Of a stretch of DNA of 64,000 nt, positions 10,906 through 20,496 are shown one piece after another. A program made the translations under genes and the position numbers. Source of the stretch: Microbulbifer agarilyticus S89 (GTDB lineage: Bacteria > Pseudomonadota > Gammaproteobacteria > Pseudomonadales > Cellvibrionaceae); contig NZ_AFPJ01000032.1 of NCBI RefSeq assembly GCF_000220505.1, positions 118,342 through 182,341 on the forward strand, read 5' to 3'. Positions within the stretch are counted from its first letter, which is position 1. Each line of letters begins with the position of its first letter. The notes beneath the pieces were generated by a model. That model did no database searches. It saw only the letters and a list, made by a program, of their open reading frames with translations, and had not been told where the DNA came from.

Positions 10906-12237
10906 TCAGCCAGCGGGGATGGTCAGGGTCTGCCCCACGCGAATCATGGAATTGCGCATGCCATTCGCCTTCTTCAGGGCCGCCACGGAAATGTTATAGC
11001 GCGCGGCGATTGCCGACAGGGTATCTCCCCGGCTAATGGTGTGTTTGCGGTCAACGCGACTGGCATTTGCCGCCAGCCAGGTGCCCGCGGGTGGGCGGGA
11101 ACTGAAGTGGGCCACTATACCTTCACTGAGTTTTTCTGCCATTCGCTTCTGGAACGATGGGTCACGCAAGCGACGCGCCTCCTGCGGGTTGGTAATAAAA
11201 CCAGTCTCCACCAGAATCGAGGGCACATCCGGATTGCGCAGTACCGAGAAATTCGCCTGCTCCACTTTCTTTTTGTGCAGATGGGTAAAGCTGCCCAGGG
11301 AGCTCAGCACACTGCTGCCAATATCCAGGCTGGCATTCATAGTGGCAGTCATCGCCAGATCCAGTAACACGCCCGCAAGAGTATCGTCCTTGTCGCTCAG
11401 ACTGAGATCGCCGGCACCCCCAATCAAGTCGGACTCATTTTCCCGCTGCGCGAGAAAACGTGCGGTTTCACTGGTGGCACCGCGCGAGGACACCGCGTAG
11501 ACGCCGGCGCCGCGGGCGTCTTTACGGGTAAAGGCATCGGCGTGAATAGATACGAACAGGTCTGCGCGCAACTGGCGCCCCTTCTTCACCCGGTCGCGCA
11601 GGGGAATATAGTAATCCCCGGTGCGCACCAGTTTTGCGGAGAAGCCGCGTTTCTTGTCCAGGGATTTTTTCAGATAGCGGGAAATGGCCAGCACCACGTC
11701 CTTTTCCCGCAGCCCGCCCGGACCGAGTGCACCGGGGTCTTCACCACCGTGACCGGCGTCGATGGCGATCACAATGTCTTTCTGGCCGCTGACCTGCACC
11801 TGCTGGATAGTTTTTTCTTCGACCTTGCTGCGGTCGTGCAAATCGATCACCAGGCGATCGGGCAGTTGCTCGTGGCGGCGCAGGGCGAAACTGCGCGGAT
11901 TGACCGGCTGCTTGAGGTCCAGCACCACGCGCAAGTCCCGCTGGTTCTGGGTCGCATGACGCAGGCCGGCAATGGGAGTATCTGCCAGCGGCAGGTTGTC
12001 GATTGCCGCGGTAAGCTGCGCGCCACTTACATCGATCACCACGCGGTCAGGATTCTTCAGGGTAAACAGCTTATGTTCTGCGGGGCCATCGAGATCGAAC
12101 ACCAGACGCGTGTGGTCCGGCGCGCGCCACAAACGCACACCCTCCACTTCCGCACTGGATACGGGTAACGCAACCAGTGTTGCGAGGAGAAAAACAATGC
12201 TCGTTAGAAATCGCACCGGCAACCCTGCTCCAATCAT
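10906..12237 (-). CDS. amiB: N-acetylmuramoyl-L-alanine amidase (AMIN-Amidase_3-LysM)
   Basis: This periplasmic zinc amidase cleaves the bond between MurNAc and the stem peptide to split septal peptidoglycan at division. A signal peptide (about residues 8-28, ending SSA) is followed by an AMIN domain (about 30-130) and an Amidase_3 catalytic domain with the zinc-site block IDAGHGGEDPGA near residue 157 and ETGFITNPQEARRL near 345. A C-terminal LysM motif (HTISRGDTLSAIAARY onward, about 398-442) binds glycan. Length (443) and the tsaE-amiB-mutL order fit Pseudomonas-type AmiB. The exact start is unsettled: ATG 12237 or a GTG 24 bases further in. Confidence 0.94.
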   Translation of the reverse strand: MIGAGLPVRFLTSIVFLLATLVALPVSSAEVEGVRLWRAPDHTRLVFDLDGPAEHKLFTLKNPDRVVIDVSGAQLTAAIDNLPLADTPIAGLRHATQNQRDLRVVLDLKQPVNPRSFALRRHEQLPDRLVIDLHDRSKVEEKTIQQVQVSGQKDIVIAIDAGHGGEDPGALGPGGLREKDVVLAISRYLKKSLDKKRGFSAKLVRTGDYYIPLRDRVKKGRQLRADLFVSIHADAFTRKDARGAGVYAVSSRGATSETARFLAQRENESDLIGGAGDLSLSDKDDTLAGVLLDLAMTATMNASLDIGSSVLSSLGSFTHLHKKKVEQANFSVLRNPDVPSILVETGFITNPQEARRLRDPSFQKRMAEKLSEGIVAHFSSRPPAGTWLAANASRVDRKHTISRGDTLSAIAARYNISVAALKKANGMRNSMIRVGQTLTIPAG

Positions 12238-12290
12238 TATTATTGCCCTGTTTATCGTCCGCCTGCTCGCACTAAATGCATCACGCCTGA

Positions 12291-12788
12291 TCAGCCAGGG
12301 TCGAAAAGCGCCCTGCCCAGCACCTCGGTACCAGCATCACTGACTGCGGTTAATTTTAGACTGCGCCCCTCGCCCTGCAGCTGCAATTCAATCTGCAGAT
12401 CCGGTGTCGGCAAAATACCAGCGCCCCGCTCGGACCACTCCACCAGGCTCAGGCTACCGGGGCCAAAATAATCCCGCACCCCCATGTATTCCAGCTCTTC
12501 CGCATCGCCGAGACGATACAAGTCGAAGTGGTATACCCGCTCGACGGGAAACTCATAGGGTTCCACCAGGGTGTATGTGGGGCTTTTTACCGCACCGCGA
12601 TGTCCAAAAGCGCGCAACACGCCGCGGCTGAATGTGGTTTTGCCGGCACCTAACTGACCGCCGAGAAAAAATACCAGGCCGACGCTCATACCGGAGACGC
12701 GGCACGCTTCACCGAGCGTTTCACCCGCCGCCACGGTGGCAGACTCATCCGGCAAATACAGCACTTTTTCCACAGGCTTACCGTCCAA
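12291..12788 (-). CDS. tsaE: tRNA threonylcarbamoyladenosine biosynthesis ATPase TsaE
   Basis: TsaE is the small ATPase that drives the TsaBD complex in forming t6A37 on ANN-reading tRNAs. The 165-residue frame carries the Walker A block GGQLGAGKTT (43-52), SPTYTLVEPYEF, and YHFDLYRLGD with the Walker-B-like aspartates. The frame opens at a TTG (12788) after an AGGGG stretch; a GTG five codons on is an alternative. It lies between nnr and the amidase in the same direction, the standard neighbourhood (yjeF-yjeE-amiB-mutL). Confidence 0.94.
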   Translation of the reverse strand: MDGKPVEKVLYLPDESATVAAGETLGEACRVSGMSVGLVFFLGGQLGAGKTTFSRGVLRAFGHRGAVKSPTYTLVEPYEFPVERVYHFDLYRLGDAEELEYMGVRDYFGPGSLSLVEWSERGAGILPTPDLQIELQLQGEGRSLKLTAVSDAGTEVLGRALFDPG

Positions 12789-12823
12789 GATTACTAGCCC
12801 CTATTAACTCTTCAATTCAGGCT

Positions 12824-14362
12824 TCAGTCCACAAGCGCGCGGATATGCGGCAACAAGTCCGTGGCTAACAGGCCGCGCTGGCCATCGGCGGCCGCGCAAT
12901 TACCCGCCTCGCCGTGCAACCACACCCCGAGGCGCGCTGCCGCCGGCAGCGCCATACCTTGACCAATTAGGGATGCGATTACCCCGGTAAGCAGGTCGCC
13001 CATACCGCCGGAAGCCATACCCGGGTTACCGGTGTTGATCACATCGGCGCCGTCGCGGTGGGCAATCACGGTGCCTGCACCCTTTAATATCACCACGCCG
13101 CTGAATTTTTCCTGAATCGCGCGCGCCGCCGCCACCGGGTCGGCGGTTACCTCGTCATTGGAAATCTGTAACAGGCGCGCCGCCTCTCCAATATGGGGCG
13201 TCAGCACCCAATCATCGCGCTGGGTACCGGCAAGGACGCGGCCACCGGCCAGGATATTCAGCGCATCCGCGTCCAGCACCAACGCCGCCTGTGCGCGGCC
13301 CGCACGGGCCAGTAATTGTTCACTCCACGGTGAGCGGCCGAGCCCCGGCCCCACTGCAATAACACTGGGCACCTCCAGCAAAGGCTCCAGCTCCTGCCCG
13401 GAAACCACCGGATGTGCCATCACTTCCGGGCGGCGGGTCAGTGACGCCACCACATGCTCCGGGCGAGTGGCGAGTGAGATCAGGCCACTCCCGGTGCGCG
13501 CCGCGGCCTCTGCGGCCATCATGGCAGCGCCACCAAAACCGTGGTCTCCGCCGACGATCATCACATGACCGAATTGATTCTTGTAACTGTCTGCCGTGCG
13601 CGCCGGTAGTCGCGCAAGGCTCTCTGCAGTATGGCGCAGTAACATACCCTGCACCTGTGGATAAATCTCGGCAGCCGCCCCCAGATCGTCAAACACGACC
13701 TCACCGGTAAGCGCTGGGCCGCGCCCCAGAAACAGGCCCGCCTTGCGTCCGATAAACGTCACCGTTACGTCCGCAGTGACAGCCTGCTCGGCAAAGCCGC
13801 TATCGGCATTCAGACCCGATGGGAGGTCCACCGCCAATACCGGAACACCTGCACCATTGATATGCGCCACCGCTGCATCCACCGGGCTGCGCAGTGCGCC
13901 ATTGAATCCGGTACCCAGCAAGGCGTCCACCAGCACGGTGTTTTTATCCGGTGCGGGCATGGCGTCAATGGTCGACACTAACTTGGCACCCTCACGCTCG
14001 GCAAAGCCGTAGGCCTCCAGGGCTTCTCCCTTCAGCTGCTCCATCGGCACCCCCACGAACACGGTCACGGGGATCTGGCGCTGGGCGGCGAGGCCGGCAA
14101 TCACATAGCCATCGCCGCCATTGTTGCCGCCACCACAGAAGACCTGAATTTCGGCCACCTCAGGCCAGCGACGACGCAGGCAGTCAAATGCCGCGCGCCC
14201 GGCGCGCTTCATCAACGCGCGCCCGGGGATCTTTTGCTGGTTAATTACCAGCTGGTCGAGCTGGCGCACGGCCGCCGCGCTGTAGAGTATTTGCGGCTCA
14301 GCAGCGGGGCTTGGGGCAAAATCCTGACGTTCCATGGTGTCCGACATAAGCGAGTACTGCAT
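12824..14362 (-). CDS. nnr: Bifunctional NAD(P)HX epimerase / ADP-dependent dehydratase
   Basis: Nnr repairs hydrated NADH and NADPH. The N-terminal YjeF_N domain (about residues 20-220) epimerises NAD(P)HX and shows FCGGGNNGGDGYVIA and a VLVDALLGTGFNG block. The C-terminal ribokinase-like CARKD domain (about 235-510) dehydrates S-NAD(P)HX and carries GNPGMASGGMGDLLTGVIA with the catalytic aspartate. Several starts are possible (TTG 14377; ATG 14362, 14347 or 14335); none has a strong ribosome site, and I take 14362. It is divergent from queG with a short shared upstream region. Confidence 0.93.
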   Translation of the reverse strand: MQYSLMSDTMERQDFAPSPAAEPQILYSAAAVRQLDQLVINQQKIPGRALMKRAGRAAFDCLRRRWPEVAEIQVFCGGGNNGGDGYVIAGLAAQRQIPVTVFVGVPMEQLKGEALEAYGFAEREGAKLVSTIDAMPAPDKNTVLVDALLGTGFNGALRSPVDAAVAHINGAGVPVLAVDLPSGLNADSGFAEQAVTADVTVTFIGRKAGLFLGRGPALTGEVVFDDLGAAAEIYPQVQGMLLRHTAESLARLPARTADSYKNQFGHVMIVGGDHGFGGAAMMAAEAAARTGSGLISLATRPEHVVASLTRRPEVMAHPVVSGQELEPLLEVPSVIAVGPGLGRSPWSEQLLARAGRAQAALVLDADALNILAGGRVLAGTQRDDWVLTPHIGEAARLLQISNDEVTADPVAAARAIQEKFSGVVILKGAGTVIAHRDGADVINTGNPGMASGGMGDLLTGVIASLIGQGMALPAAARLGVWLHGEAGNCAAADGQRGLLATDLLPHIRALVD

Positions 14363-14468
14363 TCCTGCTGTGGTCAATTTTTAAACTGTGGCAAAATACC
14401 GGCAATTATACCGCCTCAACCGGCGAACCGCCGCACGCGGCCAGTGCCAATTTCCCCAATATCGACGA

Positions 14469-15581
14469 ATGCGCAATACCCCCGACCCTCAGACCATGGC
14501 AGAACTCGCCGCACAGATTCGCGTGTGGGGGCGGGAGCTGGGCTTCCAGCAGGTGGGGATTACGGATTGTCAGCTGGAACAGCATGGCGAGCGCCTGCAG
14601 CAGTGGCTGGATGCGGGTTACAACGGCGATATGGAGTGGATGGGGGCCCACGGCGACAAACGCTGGCGACCGGACTTACTCGAAGCGGGCACTCTGCGGG
14701 TGATCAGTGTGCGCCTGGACTATTTGCCGCCGGATACCCAGCCGGTGCAGGTGCTGAAAGACCCGGGCAAGGCCTATGTTTCGCGCTACGCCAACGGCCG
14801 CGATTACCACAAGTTAATCCGCAAGCGCCTGGCGCAACTGGCGCAACAGATCGACCGGTATTGTGAAGAGCGCGGCATTCCCGCCCAGGGCCGCGCCTTT
14901 ACCGACAGCGCGCCAGTGATGGAGCGCGCACTGGCGGAAAAGGCCGGACTCGGCTGGATCGGCAAAAACTGCATGGTGATCAACAGCCAGGCCGGCAGCT
15001 GGTTTTTTCTCGGCGAGATCTATACCAACCTGCTGCTACCGGTGGACGAGAGTGACGAGCCCAATCAATGCGGCGAGTGCACCGCCTGTCTCAAGGTGTG
15101 CCCCACCGATGCGTTTATCGATGCCTACACCCTGGACGCACGCCGCTGCATTTCCTATCTCACCATTGAAAACAAAGGTCCGATCCCCGAGGAGTTTCGC
15201 GAAGCCATGGGCAACCGGGTATTTGGTTGCGACGACTGCCAGATCATCTGCCCCTGGAACAAGTTCGCCAAACCCACCGCGGAACAGGCCTTTCACCCAC
15301 GCCACGGCCTCGACAGCGGCGAGCTGACGGACCTGTTTCGCTGGACCGAGCCAGAATTCCTGAAAAAGACCGAGGGATCGGCGATTCGCCGCATTGGATT
15401 TGAACGCTGGCAGCGCAACCTGGCGGTCGCGCTGGGAAATGCCGACGCCACCCCAGAAGTAATCGCCGCACTGGAAGAGCAACTCGACTCAGCAACGCCG
15501 CTGGTGGCCGAGCACATCCAGTGGGCGCTAGCACGGTTGCGCAGTGGACGGCGCAGGAAACGTAAAATAAAACGCTGCTAA
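14469..15581 (+). CDS. queG: Epoxyqueuosine reductase QueG
   Basis: QueG reduces epoxyqueuosine to queuosine at the wobble base of tRNAs, using cobalamin and two 4Fe-4S clusters. The N-terminal block WGRELGFQQVGITDC and the ferredoxin-type motifs CGECTACLKVCPTDAF (about residue 201) and CDDCQIICPWNKFA (about 254) are clear, with a HEAT-like C-terminal tail ending in a basic run. I chose the ATG at 14469 (370 residues) because it gives the usual short leader before the conserved block; the frame is open further upstream without recognisable sequence. The gene converges on orn with a 13-base gap. Confidence 0.93.
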   Translation: MRNTPDPQTMAELAAQIRVWGRELGFQQVGITDCQLEQHGERLQQWLDAGYNGDMEWMGAHGDKRWRPDLLEAGTLRVISVRLDYLPPDTQPVQVLKDPGKAYVSRYANGRDYHKLIRKRLAQLAQQIDRYCEERGIPAQGRAFTDSAPVMERALAEKAGLGWIGKNCMVINSQAGSWFFLGEIYTNLLLPVDESDEPNQCGECTACLKVCPTDAFIDAYTLDARRCISYLTIENKGPIPEEFREAMGNRVFGCDDCQIICPWNKFAKPTAEQAFHPRHGLDSGELTDLFRWTEPEFLKKTEGSAIRRIGFERWQRNLAVALGNADATPEVIAALEEQLDSATPLVAEHIQWALARLRSGRRRKRKIKRC

Positions 15582-15594
15582 ACCTGCGCCCGCA

Positions 15595-16137
15595 TCAGCT
15601 CATGCGAAAAAAGTGCTCGCGGTAGTGCTTCAGCTCGTTGATGGAGTCGTGGATATCGTCCATGGCCAGATGCGACGAGGTCTTCTTTACCCCATTCAGC
15701 ACATCCGGGCGCCAGCGTCGCGCCAGCTCCTTCACCGAACTCACGTCCAGATTCCGGTAGTGGAAGTATTGCTCCAGTAGCGGCATATACTTCACCAGAA
15801 AACGGCGGTCCTGGCCGATCGAGTTGCCGCACATGGGTGAGGCCCCCTCTGGCACCCAATGGCTAAGGAATTCAATGGTTTCCCGCTCCGCCTGGTGCTC
15901 ACTGATACTGGAATCCTTGACCCGGGCCACCAGCCCGGAACCACCATGCTGCTCGGTGTTCCAGTCGTCCATGGCGGCCAGCAGCGCATCGCTCTGGTGG
16001 ATCGCCATGACTGGCCCTTCAGCCAGCACGTTCAGGCGCGAATCCGTCACCACGGTGGCGATTTCAATGATGCGCTCTTTCTCCGGATCCAGGCCGGTCA
16101 TTTCCAGATCGATCCAGATCAGATTATTCTGATCCAC
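15595..16137 (-). CDS. orn: Oligoribonuclease
   Basis: Orn is a DEDDh 3'-5' exonuclease that finishes RNA decay by degrading dinucleotides, including pGpG from c-di-GMP breakdown, which links it to the HD-GYP/c-di-GMP theme of this window. The 180-residue protein has the ExoI motif [13 protein letters not shown] near residue 8 (catalytic D and E), Exo[14 protein letters not shown] near residue 102, and a C-terminal [14 protein letters not shown] with the catalytic His and Asp. It is divergent from rsgA, with about 124 bases between the two starts. Confidence 0.97.
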   Translation of the reverse strand: MDQNNLIWIDLEMTGLDPEKERIIEIATVVTDSRLNVLAEGPVMAIHQSDALLAAMDDWNTEQHGGSGLVARVKDSSISEHQAERETIEFLSHWVPEGASPMCGNSIGQDRRFLVKYMPLLEQYFHYRNLDVSSVKELARRWRPDVLNGVKKTSSHLAMDDIHDSINELKHYREHFFRMS

Positions 16138-16261
16138 AGTAGTCTCCTTAACGGTCGCGTCCCGCGGCCAGTTGCCATTAAATTGGACGATAGCGAGGAA
16201 GGTACCGCAACCACCTAGCGATGCAAGTTATAATCCGCCGCTTTCCACAACCCGAACCCTC

Positions 16262-17293
16262 ATGAGCAAACGCAAACTCAACCGCCGCCAGCAATGGCGC
16301 ATCGCCAAGATCCAGCAGGAACGGGAGGCCCGCGCACGCAAACGCGAGGAGAACCTGGACCAGGCGGCGGAGGAAGGCGACCTGGGCCCAGAGCAGACCG
16401 GAATGGTCATTGCCAACTATGGCTCGCAGGTCCTGGTGGAAAGCGCAACCGACAGCCAATTGCGACAGCGTTGCCATGTGCGCGCCAATATCGACACCCT
16501 GGTGACCGGCGACAAGGTCGCCTGGAATCCGGCGACCGGTGAGGCCACCGGCGGCCTCGGCGTGGTCGGTGCACGCCTGCCGCGCCACTCGGAATTGCAG
16601 CGCCCGGACCGCTACGGCGACATGAAAACCGTGGCGGCCAATATCGACCGTATCCTGATCGTCATAGCGCCCTATCCGGAGCCTTTTGCCAACGCAATCG
16701 ATCGCTATCTGGTGGCAGCCGAGACCACCGGCATTCAGCCTCTGTTGCTGCTCAACAAGATAGACCTGATTGACGACAGCAACCGGGAACACCTGGAAGA
16801 CCTGCTGCAACCCTATCCAGACCTTGGCTACCCGGTACTGAAACTCTCCACCAAAACCGGCGAAGGGCTCGACCGGCTACTGGAAACACTGGCCGAGGGC
16901 ACCAGCGTGTTCGTCGGCCAGTCTGGGGTGGGTAAATCCTCACTGATCAACGGCCTGCTGCCCAGCGCCGATGCCCGCACCGGCGCACTGTCGCAAGCCA
17001 CCGGCAAGGGTACTCACACCACCACTGCGGCGGAACTGTTTCACCTGCCAACCGGTGGCGATCTGATAGACTCCCCCGGCATTAGAGAGTTCGGCATCTG
17101 GCACATGAGCGAACAAGCACTGCTGGAAGGCTATGTGGAATTTCGCCCGTTTATCGGCCACTGTCGCTTCCGCGACTGCCGCCACCAGAGCGAACCCGGC
17201 TGCGCCATTCAGGAAGCGCTCGCACGCGGCGACATCAGCCAGCGCCGTATGGACAGCTTCCTACACCTGCGCAACAGTCTGGAAAGTGACTGA
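16262..17293 (+). CDS. rsgA: Small ribosomal subunit biogenesis GTPase RsgA
   Basis: RsgA is a circularly permuted GTPase that checks late 30S maturation. The 343-residue protein has a basic N-terminal tail (MSKRKLNRRQQWRI), an OB fold, the G4 motif LLNKIDL near 160, the G1 loop GQSGVGKSSL near 219, G3 DSPGI near 270, and a C-terminal zinc knuckle GHCRFRDCRHQSEPGC near 300. The ATG at 16262 gives the conserved N-terminus; upstream codons in the same frame lack family sequence and run into the orn promoter area. Confidence 0.97.
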   Translation: MSKRKLNRRQQWRIAKIQQEREARARKREENLDQAAEEGDLGPEQTGMVIANYGSQVLVESATDSQLRQRCHVRANIDTLVTGDKVAWNPATGEATGGLGVVGARLPRHSELQRPDRYGDMKTVAANIDRILIVIAPYPEPFANAIDRYLVAAETTGIQPLLLLNKIDLIDDSNREHLEDLLQPYPDLGYPVLKLSTKTGEGLDRLLETLAEGTSVFVGQSGVGKSSLINGLLPSADARTGALSQATGKGTHTTTAAELFHLPTGGDLIDSPGIREFGIWHMSEQALLEGYVEFRPFIGHCRFRDCRHQSEPGCAIQEALARGDISQRRMDSFLHLRNSLESD

Positions 17294-17351
17294 GCTCAAC
17301 TGACCGGCGACAACCTACTGCCACAACAAGGAATGCAACAAGGAACCCTGC

Positions 17352-18158
17352 GTGAGTGATATCCCACTGATTCTGGAACCGGAACAACTGGCTGCGTTGC
17401 TCGAGCACGAAGAGATCCGCGTGATCGACCTGAGCAGCCCGCAAAACTACCTGGCGGGCCATATCCCCGGCGCACTCGGCCTGCCGTTTCAGGCGCTGAT
17501 GGCCGGCACCCCCCCGGCACCGGGCAAACTACCCTCAATCGAGCGCCTCACCCAGGTGATGCAGGCCATTGGCCTCACGCCGGATACCCACATCGTTGCC
17601 TGCGATGACGAAGGCGGCGGCTGGGCCGGACGCCTGCTGTGGACCCTCGAAGTCATCGGCCACAAAAATTACAGTTACTTGAATGGTGGCATGACCGCAT
17701 GGAAAGGCGCCGGCCTACCACTGACAACCGAAGACGCCACCGTCTCCCCTAGCAATATCGAAGTAACTATCGCCGACGACGCCCCGATGATGGACGCGGA
17801 ACAAATCCAGCAGCGTCTCGGGCAAAATGACCTGCAAATCTGGGACGCCCGCTCCCCCCTGGAATACCGCGGCGAGCGCATCGTGGCCATGCGCGGAGGT
17901 CACATTCCCGGCGCGATCAATTGCGAGTGGACGCAACTAATGGACCCACAGCGCGACCTGCGTATTCGCGCAGACGCAAAAGAATTTCTCGCGGCGCTGG
18001 GTATCGATGGCAGCAAAGAAATTGCCACCCACTGCCAGAGCCACCACCGTTCAGCATTTACCTGGCTGGTAGGAAAATCCCTGGGATTGCCGATCAAAGC
18101 CTACCCCGGCTCGTGGAGCGAATGGGGCAACCTGTCGGATACACCGATAGAAAATTAG
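17352..18158 (+). CDS. rhdA: Two-domain thiosulfate sulfurtransferase (rhodanese)
   Basis: A tandem rhodanese that moves sulfane sulfur from thiosulfate or another donor to acceptors in the cytoplasm. Of 268 residues, the N-terminal domain (about 8-125) has Asp where the active cysteine would be (VACDDEGGG), so it is structural. The C-terminal domain carries the loop HCQSHHRSAF with the catalytic Cys near residue 228. That loop closely resembles the distinctive RhdA type of Azotobacter and Pseudomonas. The start is a GTG with AAGGA seven bases upstream. It follows rsgA by 58 bases and precedes psd, as in pseudomonads. Confidence 0.92.
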   Translation: MSDIPLILEPEQLAALLEHEEIRVIDLSSPQNYLAGHIPGALGLPFQALMAGTPPAPGKLPSIERLTQVMQAIGLTPDTHIVACDDEGGGWAGRLLWTLEVIGHKNYSYLNGGMTAWKGAGLPLTTEDATVSPSNIEVTIADDAPMMDAEQIQQRLGQNDLQIWDARSPLEYRGERIVAMRGGHIPGAINCEWTQLMDPQRDLRIRADAKEFLAALGIDGSKEIATHCQSHHRSAFTWLVGKSLGLPIKAYPGSWSEWGNLSDTPIEN

Positions 18159-18205
18159 ACAAAAGGTTTTCGAAAACTTACCCAGAACAAATTTTGACGC
18201 TAAGG

Positions 18206-18312
18206 CCGGGTAGCTGGTTCGGGTTTTCAGGAGCGTCGCAAACAGGAGGTTTGCGCCGCAGCGCCCAGGGATGGGTTTACAGCGGTCCTGAAAACCCGAA
18301 CCAGCTACCCGG
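18206..18312. repeat. Long inverted repeat with nested hairpin between rhdA and psd
   Basis: Two 27-base arms (18206-18232 and 18286-18312) are perfect inverted copies, beginning CCGGGTAGCTGGTTCGGG. Inside the 53-base loop there is a second perfect hairpin, CGCAAAC (18237-18243) / GTTTGCG (18249-18255). The element sits alone between two same-direction genes and lacks a coding frame or transposase-like ends. It may be a miniature dispersed element or a mobile terminator; as RNA it would form a very stable structure between the rhdA and psd messages. Whether other copies exist cannot be told from this window. Confidence 0.85.
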
Positions 18313-18351
18313 ACGCCACAGAACCACAACCAACGGGACCACCAAACCCAA

Positions 18352-19206
18352 ATGCACCCGAAATTGTTTATTTTCCTGCAATACATCACCCCCCAGCACC
18401 TGCTCTCAAGAGCCGCCGGCTGGCTGGCAGAAACCCGCATCGGCGGTATTAAAAACCCGTTCACCAAGTGGTTTGTGGAAAAGTACGAAGTCAATATGAG
18501 CGAGGCGCAGGAAGAGGACTATACCGCTTACACCTGCTTCAATGACTTCTTCACCCGCGCCCTCAAAGAAGGCGCACGCCCGATCGTAGAGGGTGAAAAG
18601 ACCATTGCTGGCTGTGCCGATGGTGCCATCAGCCAGCTAGGAGAAATCCACAATGGCAGAATTTTCCAGGCCAAAGGCCAGGACTACAGTCTGCTGGAAC
18701 TGGTCGGTGGTGATCCCGAAGTTGCCGCACAATTTACCGGTGGCAAGTTCGCCACCGTGTATCTTTCTCCCAAGGACTACCACCGTGTCCACATGCCGCT
18801 GGACGGCGTACTGCAGCGCATGATCTACGTGCCCGGCGAACTGTTCTCGGTCAACACCACCACCGCCGAAAACGTTCCGCGGCTGTTCGCGCGCAACGAG
18901 CGCCTGGTGTGCATCTTTGATACCGCGGCAGGGCCCATGGCCATGGTGCTGGTAGGCGCTATGATTGTCGCCGCCATCGAGACCGTGTGGGCGGGGCAAG
19001 TCGCACCGCTGAAGCGCCAGGTACGCACCACCCGCTACGATGAACAGAAGCCCATCGAGCTGAAAAAAGGCGAAGAAATGGGCCGATTCAAACTCGGCTC
19101 CACGGTGATTCTGCTGTTTGGGGCCGACAAGGTAGATTGGCTCGAAAGCCTCGAGGCAAGTACACCGGTGAAGATGGGCGAGCACTTTGGTGACCTTATC
19201 CAGTAG
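18352..19206 (+). CDS. psd: Phosphatidylserine decarboxylase proenzyme
   Basis: Psd makes phosphatidylethanolamine at the inner membrane. It is made as a proenzyme of 284 residues and cuts itself at the LGST motif (about residues 248-251) to create a pyruvoyl cofactor on the serine. Other family blocks are [29 protein letters not shown] and [13 protein letters not shown]. The ATG at 18352 has no strong ribosome site, but it gives a normal N-terminus ([12 protein letters not shown]). Upstream lies the long inverted repeat; an MFS gene starts 12 bases downstream. Confidence 0.97.
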   Translation: MHPKLFIFLQYITPQHLLSRAAGWLAETRIGGIKNPFTKWFVEKYEVNMSEAQEEDYTAYTCFNDFFTRALKEGARPIVEGEKTIAGCADGAISQLGEIHNGRIFQAKGQDYSLLELVGGDPEVAAQFTGGKFATVYLSPKDYHRVHMPLDGVLQRMIYVPGELFSVNTTTAENVPRLFARNERLVCIFDTAAGPMAMVLVGAMIVAAIETVWAGQVAPLKRQVRTTRYDEQKPIELKKGEEMGRFKLGSTVILLFGADKVDWLESLEASTPVKMGEHFGDLIQ

Positions 19207-19217
19207 CGATAACGACA

Positions 19218-20441
19218 ATGCCCGCGGTACCCGAATTTATTCGCAGCAACCCCAGGCTCGCCATTTTTGCACTGGTGGCGGTGGCTGCGTCGGGCTTCGG
19301 GCAGACGTTTTTCATCGCGATTTTTGGCGGCGCCCTGCGCGCTGAATTTAACCTCAGCAACAGCTGGTACGGCGCCGGCTACAGCGCCGCCACTCTCCTG
19401 TCCGCATTGGTACTGCTCGGTGCCGGCACCTTGATCGATCGCTGGCCACTACGCCGCGTGGCCATGCTTGGCACCCTGCTGTTGACCGCTGGATGCCTGA
19501 CATTGGCCTTTGCCCACAGTGCCTGGATGCTGCTACCGGGATTCTTCCTGCTGCGCTTCGCCGGCCAGGGATTCATGACCCATATGGGAATGACGACCGC
19601 CGGGCGCTATTTCGCCGAAAATCGGGGAAGAGTGATTGCGCTGGCCGCGCTGGGCTTTCCCATCGCCGAAGCACTGCTCCCCACCACCGGTTCGCTGATT
19701 ATCCAACACCAGGGATGGCGCAGTGTCTGGCTGCTATCCGTGGTGGTGCTAATTATTGGTATTCTGCCGGCGCTCTACTGGCTCGCTGGCAACACTGGTG
19801 AACACTCCGAGCAATCATCCGAAGCACCACATCACAACAATAACCACTATACCCGCGCCCAAGTGCTGCGCGACCGCGGTTTCTACTGCCTGCTGCCCGC
19901 CGCATTGATGACTCCATTTGTGGTGACCGCGATACTGTTCCACCAGGGTGCCATCGCCGATGAACGGGGCTGGCCGCTACCCACCATGGCCGGTGCCTTT
20001 GTGGGGTACGCGGCAGGCCACCTGCTCGCATTGTTTTTTGCGGGCAGCATGGTCGATAAACTTGGCGCGCAGCGAAGCCTGCCGGTCGCCCTGTTACCCA
20101 TGCTCGTTGCGCTGCTACTGCTCGCCTGCAGCAGCGCATGGTGGGTGCCTTACGTGTACTTGACCCTGATTGGCATCGGCCAGGCGGGAACCGGTACCGC
20201 GGGCAGCGCACTGTGGCCGGAGCGCTACGGCACCACGCACCTCGGCGCTATCCGTTCTGTTTCCCAGGCAAGTATGGTGCTGTCGACGGCCGCATCACCG
20301 CTGCTGGTGGGGCTACTGCTCGACCGGGCGGTAAGCGTCACGGGTATTTCGCTAATGTTTGGAGGGATCGTTTCACTGGCGTGTGCACTGACGCTGGCAG
20401 CGTCACTCACTCCACAACAAATAGTGATACAGCGCGACTGA
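19218..20441 (+). CDS. MFS transporter
   Basis: A 407-residue inner-membrane protein with about twelve hydrophobic segments in two halves and a central hydrophilic loop rich in His, Asn and Glu near residue 200. The first half has the A-type MFS loop GAGTLIDRWPLRRVAMLG after helix 2, and the second half a similar GSMVDKLGAQRSL. It is probably a secondary transporter of a small solute; the substrate cannot be inferred. It starts 12 bases after psd and may be co-transcribed, and it converges on the HD-GYP gene. Confidence 0.88.
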   Translation: MPAVPEFIRSNPRLAIFALVAVAASGFGQTFFIAIFGGALRAEFNLSNSWYGAGYSAATLLSALVLLGAGTLIDRWPLRRVAMLGTLLLTAGCLTLAFAHSAWMLLPGFFLLRFAGQGFMTHMGMTTAGRYFAENRGRVIALAALGFPIAEALLPTTGSLIIQHQGWRSVWLLSVVVLIIGILPALYWLAGNTGEHSEQSSEAPHHNNNHYTRAQVLRDRGFYCLLPAALMTPFVVTAILFHQGAIADERGWPLPTMAGAFVGYAAGHLLALFFAGSMVDKLGAQRSLPVALLPMLVALLLLACSSAWWVPYVYLTLIGIGQAGTGTAGSALWPERYGTTHLGAIRSVSQASMVLSTAASPLLVGLLLDRAVSVTGISLMFGGIVSLACALTLAASLTPQQIVIQRD

Positions 20442-20496
20442 GAGTCGCAGCTCCCTGCTTCGAGCACTTGAGGACTATGACAGCAAAGCGGCGGGA

